Assembly (NCBI RefSeq): GCF_009664975.1
Contig: NZ_WJXB01000021.1
Location: 1-64,000, forward strand
DNA: 64,000 bases
Direction of reading: 5' to 3'
From: Paenibacillus monticola
Lineage (GTDB): Bacteria; Bacillota; Bacilli; Paenibacillales; Paenibacillaceae
A program made the position numbers and the translations under genes. This document shows, piece after piece, positions 55,734 to 63,625 of the stretch. Numbering within the stretch: the first letter of the stretch is position 1; each line of letters opens with the position of its first letter. The notes beneath the pieces are model-generated. The model saw nothing but the letters and a program-made list of their open reading frames with translations. It made no database searches and was not told where the DNA came from.

Positions 55734-56102
55734 ATGAATATAAGAATCGATCAGAAAAATGGTTCGAAGGTAGCCATTATAGAAAGTTCCGAGATATTAA
55801 TCCGAAATGTTCAGGATGCTTTGGATTTAATGGCATCCATTAACCATATTCATGATAGCAATAAAATTATTATTCGCCAATCCAACATTACGGAGGAATT
55901 TTTCGAATTAAAGACAAGATTAGCAGGTGATATTCTCCAGAAATACGTGAACTATCATACTAAGTTAGCTGTTCTAGGCAATTTCGAAGTGTATAACAGT
56001 AAGAGTCTTAAAGATTTTATTTACGAATGCAACAAAGGGGAGCAGTTTTTCTTTCTTGAAGATGAACAGTCAGCTATTCAAGTTCTACACTCGTTACACT
56101 AA
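55734..56102 (+). CDS. DUF4180 domain protein
   Basis: A 122-residue cytoplasmic protein with the DUF4180 pattern: ALDLMASINHIHDSNKIIIR, a KTRLAGDILQKYVNYHTKLAV segment (shortened here), and a C-terminal EDEQSAIQVL. The biochemical role of the family is unknown. A good ribosome site (AGGAGG) precedes the ATG, and the gene is intact although surrounded by remnants. Confidence 0.85.
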   Translation: MNIRIDQKNGSKVAIIESSEILIRNVQDALDLMASINHIHDSNKIIIRQSNITEEFFELKTRLAGDILQKYVNYHTKLAVLGNFEVYNSKSLKDFIYECNKGEQFFFLEDEQSAIQVLHSLH

Positions 56103-56192
56103 TAGGCAGCATAAATTAATAAGAATTTAGTTGATTAAAACTCGATAAGCGATTGGTAGGTAAATAGTCATAAACTGAAGGGGGATAATGAT

Positions 56193-56753
56193 TTGAATCA
56201 AGTATTATTAATCATCGATGCTCAACAAGAACTAATGGATGGGAATCAAGCGGAAGATGCGGTATTTAATAAAGAGCAGCTTATCCAGAATATTAATAAA
56301 GTGATTGAAAAGGCAAAAGAAGCCGATGTCGAAGTTGTGTTTGTAAGGGATCTCGATGTAGCTGAGGGAAAAGGTGCAGGCTTTCAAGTGCACAATGAAA
56401 TCAATCTGCCTGTGGATACACAAATCTTTGACAAGCTAGCCACAAATTGTTTTCATGGGACAGGCCTTTTACAGTATTTAAAAGATAAACAGATTGAACA
56501 TGTGGTCATCATGGGTTGTAAAACACAACACTGTATCGATACTGCAGTCAGAAGTGCTACTGTTAGTAACTTGGATGTGACATTAGTCGGTGATGGACAT
56601 TCTACAACGGACAGTGAGGTTTTAAGTGCAGAACAAATTATCAAGCATCATAATAAAACGTTACATGGACACTACAATGTCGAACACTTCTCAATGGTTA
56701 GAAGTTCTGAGGAAGACTTATTTCTTCCAACACATGACTCATATAGATCATAA
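56193..56753 (+). CDS. Isochorismatase-family cysteine hydrolase
   Basis: A 186-residue hydrolase with the full Asp-Lys-Cys triad: Asp9 (LLIIDAQQEL), Lys81 (FDKLATNCF) and Cys114 (GCKTQHC). The family includes nicotinamidase and other amidohydrolases; the substrate cannot be told. The TTG start is set by AAGGGGGAT upstream. A terminator follows at 56757, so it is probably a single-gene unit. Confidence 0.9.
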   Translation: MNQVLLIIDAQQELMDGNQAEDAVFNKEQLIQNINKVIEKAKEADVEVVFVRDLDVAEGKGAGFQVHNEINLPVDTQIFDKLATNCFHGTGLLQYLKDKQIEHVVIMGCKTQHCIDTAVRSATVSNLDVTLVGDGHSTTDSEVLSAEQIIKHHNKTLHGHYNVEHFSMVRSSEEDLFLPTHDSYRS

Positions 56754-56756
56754 TAC

Positions 56757-56790
56757 AAAAGAGACACTAACCTCCTGTTAGTGTCTTTTT
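56757..56790 (+). terminator. Terminator hairpin, copy 2
   Basis: AGACACTAAC, loop CTCCT, GTTAGTGTCT then TTTT. It ends the isochorismatase gene and is nearly identical to the hairpin at 53913. Confidence 0.85.
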
Positions 56791-56929
56791 GCTCTCTACG
56801 GTAAGGTAAACAGTCGTCTATTTCTTTAAGATACTATCGCCATTAAGGCATCGGGAATAACAGTTGTGAATTCGTAATAGCTGTTTCCATTTCATCTCGC
56901 TCCCAAAAGGTCCAGACGAATTGATTGTT

Positions 56930-57092
56930 CCCTCACGTGCAACACGCTCATAACCCGGTGAACTGATTCCCTTGGTCGGAAGAAGCTTTTGAAATCCCCA
57001 AGCGTGACAATAAGCCTATCTTCCTTTCTATTAGGTATAGCTAGTTGTTGATTCACACGTACCTGTGTCATTGGTGGGATGTTCGTGTGAAC
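56930..57092 (+). pseudogene. Remnant D of the YyaL/DUF255 gene with junction
   Basis: Reads HVQHAHNPVN, stop, FPWSEEAFEIPKRDNKPIFL, then SIRYS, with a ~20-base insertion before TGTCATTGGTG (57066-57076). From there the sequence GGATGTTCGTGTGAACCAA follows remnant A instead of the gene. Confidence 0.78.
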
Positions 57093-57217
57093 CAATTATT
57101 TAATGAAGCTTCTGCTGTTATTTTAGTGGGAGTTTTTTTGTTAGAAAGTAGAATTAATAATCGTCATATTCTTCCATTTCTTTGTATGATATGCTTATAG
57201 TTTAACGGGACATTCGA

Positions 57218-57331
57218 ACGAAGAGTCGATAAAGTAGTTATCAATTGGATAGCTGTTATGATTGGTAACGGAGCGCTGTGGATTGGGCAGTTTGGAGAGC
57301 AAGTGGGTGTATTCGCTATAAACCAGTAATT
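57218..57331 (+). pseudogene. Fragment: 3' end of a second copy of the two-repeat secreted protein gene
   Basis: Reads VDKVVINWIAVMIGNGALWI followed by GQFGEQVGVFAINQ and a stop, almost identical to the last 34 residues of the protein ending at 55075; the following bases (TTGGTGTTACAAATAA) are also shared. The 5' part is missing. Confidence 0.85.
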
Positions 57332-57351
57332 GGTGTTACAAATAAGAAATA

Positions 57352-57397
57352 GGGGCTCACCCAAATAGCCATTTCATGGCTTTTGGTGAGCCCCATT
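57352..57397. terminator. Bidirectional terminator downstream of the XRE gene
   Basis: GGGGCTCACC (57352-57361) pairs with GGTGAGCCCC (57385-57394), with an inner GCCAT/ATGGC stem. It lies just before the minus-strand regulator stop. Confidence 0.8.
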
Positions 57398-57406
57398 TGT
57401 TGCGGG

Positions 57407-57631
57407 TTATTCTTTTTTACCGGCGGAACGTTTAGGATTGTCTGTCTGACCAAGAATATAGTCGATACTGACTTTGTGGAAATTTGCTAACGTGATAAGT
57501 ACCGCACTCGGAACATCCAAGTTGCCATTCTCATAGCGGGAATAAGTGGCTTGTGTGATATGTAGAAGCTCAGCCATTTGCTGCTGCGTTAAGTCCTTAT
57601 CCTCACGTAAATTACGAATTCTCTTATACAA
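57407..57631 (-). CDS. XRE-family helix-turn-helix regulator
   Basis: 74 residues, an almost bare Cro/CI-type HTH: YKRIRNLREDKDLTQQQMAE, LLHITQATYSRYENGNLDVP and LANFHKVSIDYILG. A TTG start is used, with GGGTGA upstream. Divergent from the DUF6809 gene, it probably binds the TTTATGCGA(N3)TCGCATAAA palindrome between them. Confidence 0.9.
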   Translation of the reverse strand: MYKRIRNLREDKDLTQQQMAELLHITQATYSRYENGNLDVPSAVLITLANFHKVSIDYILGQTDNPKRSAGKKE

Positions 57632-57675
57632 TGTTCATCACCCAAGCCAAGTTTACTTTATGCGAAAAATGCATA

Positions 57676-57704
57676 TTGATATTTATGCGATTTTCGCATA
57701 AAAT
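57676..57704 (+). promoter_or_regulatory. Promoter of the DUF6809 gene with a palindrome filling the spacer
   Basis: TTGATA (57676-57681) and TAAAAT (57699-57704) are 17 bases apart. A perfect palindrome, TTTATGCGA (57682-57690) TTT TCGCATAAA (57694-57702), fills the spacer. A second, imperfect TTTATGCGA box begins near 57657, on the XRE side. Confidence 0.7.
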
Positions 57705-57744
57705 TTATACATGAAGAGACATCCCGTCGAATAGAGGAGGACTA

Positions 57745-58029
57745 ATGAAGATTATTTTGGAGGATTTATATTATGGAAGGTTATCCCCAAATGAGTTGGT
57801 TAAGCCTAGCAATCCTGAGTTCCAGAAGATCAATCAGAAAATCACTGAATCTTTACAAAGGCTTAAAGAGCATTTTTCCGAAGAAGAATTTGAACAAGTC
57901 GAAAAGCTGTTTGATTTACAAAGTGATTCAAATTCCTTGCAATCAACATTATCGTTTATCCACGGCTATAGAATGGGGGCATTAATGATGATTGAGGTGT
58001 TTAGTGGAGACAGCGAATCTGTGAAATGA
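57745..58029 (+). CDS. DUF6809 family protein
   Basis: 94 residues matching DUF6809: ILEDLYYGRLSPNE at the N-terminus and FIHGYRMGALMMIEVF near the end. These small proteins are common in Paenibacillus, often beside XRE regulators; the function is unknown. A GGAGG ribosome site precedes the ATG and the divergent XRE regulator probably controls it. Confidence 0.85.
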   Translation: MKIILEDLYYGRLSPNELVKPSNPEFQKINQKITESLQRLKEHFSEEEFEQVEKLFDLQSDSNSLQSTLSFIHGYRMGALMMIEVFSGDSESVK

Positions 58030-58215
58030 AAGTGAATACTAATCGTATTTTAAGTTCCAAATTAAAAAAAGAAGGAAAATAATAGATTTTTGTAGAAATA
58101 ATGAGATTGGTACCGAGATGGTTGGATCAACTTAATGTATGAACATCAGAACAAGGGAAGTGGTCAAGGCGGCAGTTATCGACCAGATATCTTCAGGTAA
58201 AGGAGTACGTCAATA

Positions 58216-58911
58216 ATGAACAAAAAGTTAATGCTAATAAGTTTTCTTAGTATATTTTCAGTAGTATGTCTATCCATTACGGTCTTTGCGGCCACTGCCG
58301 GATACTCTTTAAGGGTAAACGGGGCTGATATTAAAGGAGAAGCAAAGGTCATTGATGGAGTGACCTATGTACCTTTGCGCACAGTTATTGAAGGTTTGGG
58401 TGGGTCATACCACGTCATGCCTGAGTCGAATACAATCAGTATTTTGAGAAGAGACATAAGCATGTACGGCGGGTACACTAAGTCCAATCCATTACGTTCC
58501 GGTTCAAAAGCATATTTTGAAATAAATGAAAATTTCGATAAATTTATTGGTTCAGTCGCCATCGAAGAAACGAGCACAGGAAAGAATGCTTTGGAAATCC
58601 TTCAGGAGAAAAAAGAACCAGCTCCAAGCGGTTATATCTATGTACTTGCAAAAGTGAACCTTGAAATCTTAGCATCTGAAAAACCGGGGGCATTGCTGTC
58701 AATAAATAATTATAGGTTTGAGTATATTGACCCGGTAACTCTAAAGAGAACTCCTTCTTTTATGTTCTCCCAATATTCGCCCAGCGTATCAGAAGAAAAA
58801 CCCTTCTACGGTTGGGTTGGATTTTTAATTCCTGAAGGTCATCAATCTGGAATGATAGTTTTATCAAGTCCAGATGATCGGCAGAATGCTTTATGGATGA
58901 AAGTACAATGA
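58216..58911 (+). CDS. Secreted stalk-domain protein (copper amine oxidase-like N-terminal domain)
   Basis: 231 residues. A signal peptide (LMLISFLSIFSVVCLSITVF, cleavage near AAT) is followed by a ~50-residue Cu_amine_oxidN1-type stalk domain (INGVTYVPLR-like IDGVTYVPLRTVIEGLGG). A C-terminal beta-rich domain of ~140 residues resembles DUF4352-type extracellular domains. It is likely cell-surface. It lies 43 bases before a second stalk-domain gene, probably in one operon. Confidence 0.8.
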   Translation: MNKKLMLISFLSIFSVVCLSITVFAATAGYSLRVNGADIKGEAKVIDGVTYVPLRTVIEGLGGSYHVMPESNTISILRRDISMYGGYTKSNPLRSGSKAYFEINENFDKFIGSVAIEETSTGKNALEILQEKKEPAPSGYIYVLAKVNLEILASEKPGALLSINNYRFEYIDPVTLKRTPSFMFSQYSPSVSEEKPFYGWVGFLIPEGHQSGMIVLSSPDDRQNALWMKVQ

Positions 58912-58954
58912 CATCGTGAAATTGTAGATGCAATTTGAAGGAGCGATTATATTC

Positions 58955-60763
58955 ATGAGGAAAGTAATAGGATTTCTTATCTTTTGTATGATATTTATTA
59001 GTTTTTCAAAGGTAGGAATTTCAGAAGCCAGTCCAAAATCAAAATATTTAACCAAGGAGCAGAGTATCATTCCCCCAGTAACATTTTATGATAATTATGG
59101 AGCGAAAGAAAACAAATCGTTGAATTTTCTAACTAACGGTACATACGAGTGGAAATGGACGATTCGCAGTGCAAGCCAATTTAGTTTTAATAAATATTCG
59201 AATAATTTGGTTTATTATAAGGACTATAATGACATATATACAGCAATTGACGGAGAGGGCAAAAGAAATTGGATGTTCTTTGATGAACGTGCAGATGTGT
59301 ATCGGACTGCGGATGGTATGCTTATTTCTACAATTTATGATAATGCAAGCACCCTTCAGATTATAGGTGAAGAATCAAAAACTATAACTGAACATGGATC
59401 TTTGAAAATATACAATTCCGACGAAACGGTTCGGGCAAACCTAAACTTTATTAAACCAAATAGTCCTTTCTCAGATATTTATTGGTTGGATAGTAACGGA
59501 AATTTAATTGTATTGGAGCAAACAGGCATAGTTTCTTACAATAAAAAGGGACAGAAAAATTGGACTTATCAAACAGACATTTTGGTTTCGCAGGAACGTC
59601 TTTTTGGCACAACAACAAATGTGGACAATATTTATTTTTCGGATGTAAACGGATATCTCATTGTTGAGATAGGCAACAAGAGGATGTTATTGGATGATCA
59701 AGGCAAACCAGTTAAAATCGAGGTAGAAGAGCAGAATTTACAAAGCAATTTTACGAATTACGATTATTCTATCAAATGGAAAGGCGGTTCCTATGAAGCT
59801 GGTGAAGGTGCGGTTCTCATCTCAAGGGATTTATCGAAGAAAATAAAATGGACTTATAAATTGAGAAGATATGGACCACCAGAGAATATTGTCACGAATT
59901 CTAAAGGACATGTGTTTTTTTCGGATTTGAACGGTAATATTTATGGATTAGACGATATGGGGAATGAGATGTTCTGTTTGTTACGTAATAATTCAGCTAT
60001 TACCCATACCGAATTACTTGTGAACAATGAGGGCGATTTAATCGGAATCACTGAAAATATAGGGATGTTTAAAATAGGCCTGCGTAAAGCTTCCATGCGT
60101 ATTAATGGAGAGTCATTCAAACTCCCTTATTCGCCTATTATGAAAAATGGAGTTGTATTGGTACCATATCGCGATTTCCTTGAAAGATTAGGCTTTAAAG
60201 TAGTAGAGAATAAGAAAACACATGAGATCACAGGAAAAATGGAAACTAAAGAAATTCGATTTAAGCCAGGGGATACCACTGTATATCTTAATGGTAAACA
60301 GCGAAAGCTTGCGGTTGGGGCTGAGAGTCACGATGGAACGGTCTACATCCCCCTTCAAATCGTTGCAGAAGTATCAGGGTTAGAAATGGAATGGGACCCA
60401 AGCATAAAAGAAGCACGATTAGGCACAACATCTAGTCTTGCTCAAAACGCCGTTGAACGATTCTTGCTTCAAGTTGAACAGGGGGATGAGACTAAGATAA
60501 AGAATGCCTTAGTTCCAAGCAATAGTTTGACATTGAAAGTTACAAAACTTCTTGGAACTCACGAAAGTTATAAACAAATAATGGATATAAGATCAATTTC
60601 CGTTAAATCCATTGGTAAAGATGAAATGATGGTGGAAACTGTACAACGAAATCAACTTTATTTTCAGCAGAATCAAGCAATAATGGATAAAGTAATGACA
60701 AATCATTTTACAATTAAGCGGATGAAAGACGGACAATGGAAGATTAGTGATTTCGATTTATAG
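58955..60763 (+). CDS. Secreted PQQ-like propeller protein with stalk domain
   Basis: About 602 residues from ATG 58955 (GAAGGAG upstream; the ATG at 58928 precedes that site). A signal peptide (VIGFLIFCMIFISFSKVGIS) is followed by a ~350-residue repeat region with W-x-[YF] strands (KNWTYQTDI, IKWTYKLRR) and SDLNGNIYGLDDMGNE, typical of PQQ-like beta-propellers. A Cu_amine_oxidN1 stalk domain (LVPYRDFLERLGFKV, YIPLQIVAEVSGLEM) and a small NTF2-like C-terminal domain complete it. Probably a surface protein; the ligand is unknown. Confidence 0.82.
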   Translation: MRKVIGFLIFCMIFISFSKVGISEASPKSKYLTKEQSIIPPVTFYDNYGAKENKSLNFLTNGTYEWKWTIRSASQFSFNKYSNNLVYYKDYNDIYTAIDGEGKRNWMFFDERADVYRTADGMLISTIYDNASTLQIIGEESKTITEHGSLKIYNSDETVRANLNFIKPNSPFSDIYWLDSNGNLIVLEQTGIVSYNKKGQKNWTYQTDILVSQERLFGTTTNVDNIYFSDVNGYLIVEIGNKRMLLDDQGKPVKIEVEEQNLQSNFTNYDYSIKWKGGSYEAGEGAVLISRDLSKKIKWTYKLRRYGPPENIVTNSKGHVFFSDLNGNIYGLDDMGNEMFCLLRNNSAITHTELLVNNEGDLIGITENIGMFKIGLRKASMRINGESFKLPYSPIMKNGVVLVPYRDFLERLGFKVVENKKTHEITGKMETKEIRFKPGDTTVYLNGKQRKLAVGAESHDGTVYIPLQIVAEVSGLEMEWDPSIKEARLGTTSSLAQNAVERFLLQVEQGDETKIKNALVPSNSLTLKVTKLLGTHESYKQIMDIRSISVKSIGKDEMMVETVQRNQLYFQQNQAIMDKVMTNHFTIKRMKDGQWKISDFDL

Positions 60764-60779
60764 GTCTTAGTCGCCCGAA

Positions 60780-61290
60780 ACCCGGCGTGGGGATTCACGC
60801 GTGTGTTATCCAGGCAGGTTGCTTTGCGAGAGTGGCTGGCTTTTAACGCCGAAGGTTTCTAATCGTGTATTGTATGCCTGAGACGTGTATTGGAAGCCCT
60901 GATCCGAATGGAGCACGGCTTCCAATACACGTCTCTTTTTCTTGTCCACTGCGTAACGGTATCTAAATCGAGTTGAACATCGTTACGAACTGACAATTAT
61001 TAAGTAACGATCTCGTTGTTGAATAGATCTTGAATGACGGACAGATAATGAAAGTTGGTCCCGTCAGAAATATCGGTAATATCGTTCTCATGATCCCTGT
61101 CCCGTACTAGATTTGGATAACGTTTTTTTAAATAATCTCCCTGCGCCTTCAGGTAGTCTCGTTCTTCCTCGACGCTGTCGAAGACTGTGAGAGAACGCCC
61201 TTTCAATGGATTTGGCTCGTTGCCCTTCCGCTCATCGAATGGCTCCCCGTTTTGCCATTTCTTGACCCACACCTTCAGTTGTGAACAGTT
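60780..61290 (-). pseudogene. IS3-family transposase remnant
   Basis: On the minus strand the pieces read WVKKWQNGEPFDE and EEERDYLKAQGDYLKKRYPN (OrfA end), then DITDISDGTNFHYLSVIQDL (OrfB DDE core). After a gap VLHSDQGFQYTSQAYNTRLE follows (second catalytic Asp region). Large internal deletions and frameshifts make it inactive. The 90-codon reading at 61000-61272 is an OrfA-OrfB deletion fusion, not a gene. Confidence 0.85.
60880..60940. repeat. Perfect 19-bp inverted repeat inside the IS3 remnant
   Basis: 60880-60898 and 60917-60935 are perfect inverse complements (GAGACGTGTATTGGAAGCC) around an 18-base loop, followed on the plus strand by TTTTTCTTG. One arm is the transposase codons for GFQYTS; the other is an inverted copy at the deletion edge. 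It could act as a terminator for the gene ending at 60763. Confidence 0.8.
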
Positions 61291-61451
61291 ACGAATTCCT
61301 TCTTGTTCAAAGCCCGTCTTTTTATCTATTGGGTATTAAATACTCTAATTTTAGGGGTGCCTGTATTGATAATATCTATGTTATAGTAATCTTTGTTTGG
61401 TTGGGGCGGAGGCCTTTACCGGCTAATTTGTTGGGAATGTAGGAGGTACAT

Positions 61452-62600
61452 ATGAAGTTTGGAAATCAAGTTATTTCTGTTGAGCAGCCCCGTAAGAACA
61501 TAGTTAATATCATTATAGACGGGATTTCAGGTATCTTTCTTCCACTGGTGAATATTTTGAGCGCGGCGGGAATAATGAAGGGTTTGCTGGCTGCCGCAGT
61601 GGCATTAGATTTGTTAAACAATAGGGAAGGTACCTATCAGGTGCTGAATGCGATGGCTGACAGCCTGTTTTATTATCTTCCCGTACTTCTGGCATTTACA
61701 TCGGCTAAAAAATTCGGGGCAAACCCATTTACCGCCGTAGTTATTGCCGGAGTGCTACTGCACCCGAGTCTTAGCACTCTCTTTGGAGACGATCAAACGA
61801 TTAACTTTTTTGGCCTGAGCATTACGCCTGTTACTTATCCGGCCAGCGCCATTCCCATTATTCTGGCGACGGGCTTGCTGCTATATATCGAAAGATTCTG
61901 TTTTAAAGTTTTACCTGAAGTCATCCGAGGCTTCTTCACCCCATTATTTTCTATAATTATAGTCTCTTCCGTTACGCTGTTGGTCTTTGGTCCAATGGGC
62001 ATGATCGTGGGGGATGCGCTCGCTAAAGGTTATGGCTTTGTGTATAATCTCAGCCCGGTCGGTGCGGGAATGGCTCTGGGGGGAGCCATCCAGGTGATGG
62101 TCATATTTGGACTGCATTGGAGTTTGGTGCCTCTTGCCATAAACAATATTACAATCAACGGTTCGGATACGATTTTAGCTTTGATGGGTCCGGCTGCTTT
62201 CGCCCAGGCAGGAGCGGCATTGGCGGTTTTCTTTAAAGCCAAGGATAAAAATTTTAAAACTCTGGCATTATCCGCATCGATTTCAGCATTATTCGGTGTC
62301 ACCGAACCCGCGATGTTTGGTGTGAATCTTCCCCTACGCAAGCCGATGGTTGTCGTTTGCTGTGCCGGAGCCATTGGCGGTGGAATGGCCGGATTCTTTC
62401 ACTCGGCTGCGATTTCTTTCGCCTTTCCCGGATTGGCAACCTTGCCAGCTTATTTGGGGGACGGATTCAGCGGCTTCCTTATCGCCTGCGCGACAGGATT
62501 GGTCATATCCTTTGTTGCAACCCTGTCACTAAAGCTGGCGTTGGCTCCTGCCGAACCGGCGGTAAACGAGACATCCCAAACTGTCAGTTCTAACAAATAA
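61452..62600 (+). CDS. Orphan PTS EIIC permease, beta-glucoside/sucrose type
   Basis: 382 residues, ~10 membrane segments. The signature GVTEPAMFGVNLPLRKP is the substrate-site region of Bgl/Scr-type EIIC; IFLPLVNILSAAGIMKGLL marks the start. No EIIB (Cys) or EIIA (His) domain is fused or adjacent, so phosphorylation would need partners from elsewhere. AGGAGG sets the ATG. The IS3 remnant lies directly upstream, so promoter and former neighbours may be lost. Confidence 0.88.
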   Translation: MKFGNQVISVEQPRKNIVNIIIDGISGIFLPLVNILSAAGIMKGLLAAAVALDLLNNREGTYQVLNAMADSLFYYLPVLLAFTSAKKFGANPFTAVVIAGVLLHPSLSTLFGDDQTINFFGLSITPVTYPASAIPIILATGLLLYIERFCFKVLPEVIRGFFTPLFSIIIVSSVTLLVFGPMGMIVGDALAKGYGFVYNLSPVGAGMALGGAIQVMVIFGLHWSLVPLAINNITINGSDTILALMGPAAFAQAGAALAVFFKAKDKNFKTLALSASISALFGVTEPAMFGVNLPLRKPMVVVCCAGAIGGGMAGFFHSAAISFAFPGLATLPAYLGDGFSGFLIACATGLVISFVATLSLKLALAPAEPAVNETSQTVSSNK

Positions 62601-62975
62601 GGCTGAATATCAGGAATTGAATTTTTGGCTGAAAAAGTGGTCAAAGACAGCCGATTAGACTCTATCAGAATAAATTAGCACACTTTTCTGGTTGGCAAAT
62701 GAAATGATTATGTTGATCTTTTATCTGCACTGCCAGCACTTCAGTACGCATTTTTCAGTTACTGGACTGATTATTGTGCACATATCCATATCTATATATC
62801 GGAATGTGTGAGCGTAAATTCACTTTCTTTATATTCCTCCATGTTACATAGCTTATAATCCATAGATTCAGAACGGAGGGCGCATATCCTATCTTAGGAA
62901 GCAAAAAGTTGGTAATCATATTATCTGCTGGTTTCCTTGTTTAATAGCAAGACCGTATAAGGCACTTTTCTTTTT
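62601..62975. other. AT-rich spacer without a recognisable gene
   Basis: No frame of useful length, no clear hairpin after the EIIC gene and no IS end seen. A fragment near 62905 reads like the start of a signal peptide but stops within 20 codons. Confidence 0.4.
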
Positions 62976-63112
62976 TGCGCTTTCCCCCACCACTTTGGGT
63001 AAACTAACACTATGCAATGTCTGGGGAGACGAAGCTTTTGCCAAAGCTAAGTCCGAGAACAAGCCAATTTTCTTATCTATCGGCTATTCAAACTACCATT
63101 GATGGCACGTCG
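62976..63112 (+). pseudogene. Remnant E of the YyaL/DUF255 gene
   Basis: The leader TGCGCTTTCCCCCACC-n-TTGGGTAAACTAAC, shared with remnant B, is fused by deletion to TGGGGAGACGAAGCTTTTGC, shared with remnant A. It continues AKAKSENKPIFLSIGYS in frames offset by one. Past ACCATTGATG it diverges. The following 63113-63328 shows no gene. Confidence 0.75.
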
Positions 63113-63328
63113 GTAAATTCCACTCGTTTTAATCTTAGTTTTTCAACCCATAGTAAATTACTTTCCTTTCTCACAATCCATTCATTCTTTGTGGAATCTA
63201 TTTTGACGCCTTGTTAACTATCGCTTGTCCAAGAGTTTTTTATTGGAAGATAAAAGCTGTTTTGGCTTGCGAACGGGGGAAGAGCATTGAACTAACGGGC
63301 AGGATAGTTTAACAAGATAGCCAAAGAA

Positions 63329-63408
63329 AATCGGATAGGAGACTACCCATTAGTTGAGTAGCCGATCTCCCACACCACCCTACATACCGTTCGGTATACG
63401 GCGGTTCC
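63329..63408 (-). ncRNA. Group II intron 3' end (domains V-VI), remnant
   Basis: On the minus strand, directly after the maturase stop, a ~14-bp hairpin (ACCGCCGTATACC, loop, GGTATGTAGGGTGGT) is followed by a second hairpin, CTACTCAACTAATGGGTAG, and the end CCTATCCGAT. This is the arrangement of domains V and VI of bacterial group II introns, ending in the usual AY. The 5' part of the intron is missing. Confidence 0.65.
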
Positions 63409-63622
63409 TTAGTTCTCCGCAGCTACTTGTCGATAATATTCCGAAAAGAAGAGGAATCCTAGTCCTTTGATGGTGTTGTTGTCGAGGGACAGGACGAGGA
63501 GTGGGCTGTTGGAGGTTCTCCTGTAGCTCTTTCTTGTGTTGGCGTATTCTCATGCTTTCTGTTTTTGAATATCGAGTGTTTGCAGTTTTGAAAAATCTTG
63601 TCCTCACTCGTTTCCATCCAAA
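63409..63622 (-). pseudogene. Group II intron reverse transcriptase/maturase C-terminus (LtrA-like), truncated
   Basis: Across one frameshift the minus strand reads GWKRVRTRF, then QTLDIQKQKA-like and ANTRK-like fragments, then SYRRTSNSPLLVLS and GLGFLFFSEYYRQVAAEN with a stop. It matches the end of LtrA-type maturases (W-x-N-T-R-K-x-Y-W-R-x-x-x-S-P). The remainder is cut off by the IS1182-type element starting near 63626. Confidence 0.75.
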
Positions 63623-63625
63623 GAA

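Noticed and set aside
61000..61272. Intact 90-residue gene
   Set aside because: It joins the end of IS3 OrfA to a piece of OrfB by deletion; part of the transposase remnant.
63017..63217. 66-codon plus-strand ORF
   Set aside because: Overlaps YyaL remnant E out of frame, with low-complexity Ser/Phe-rich translation and no ribosome site.
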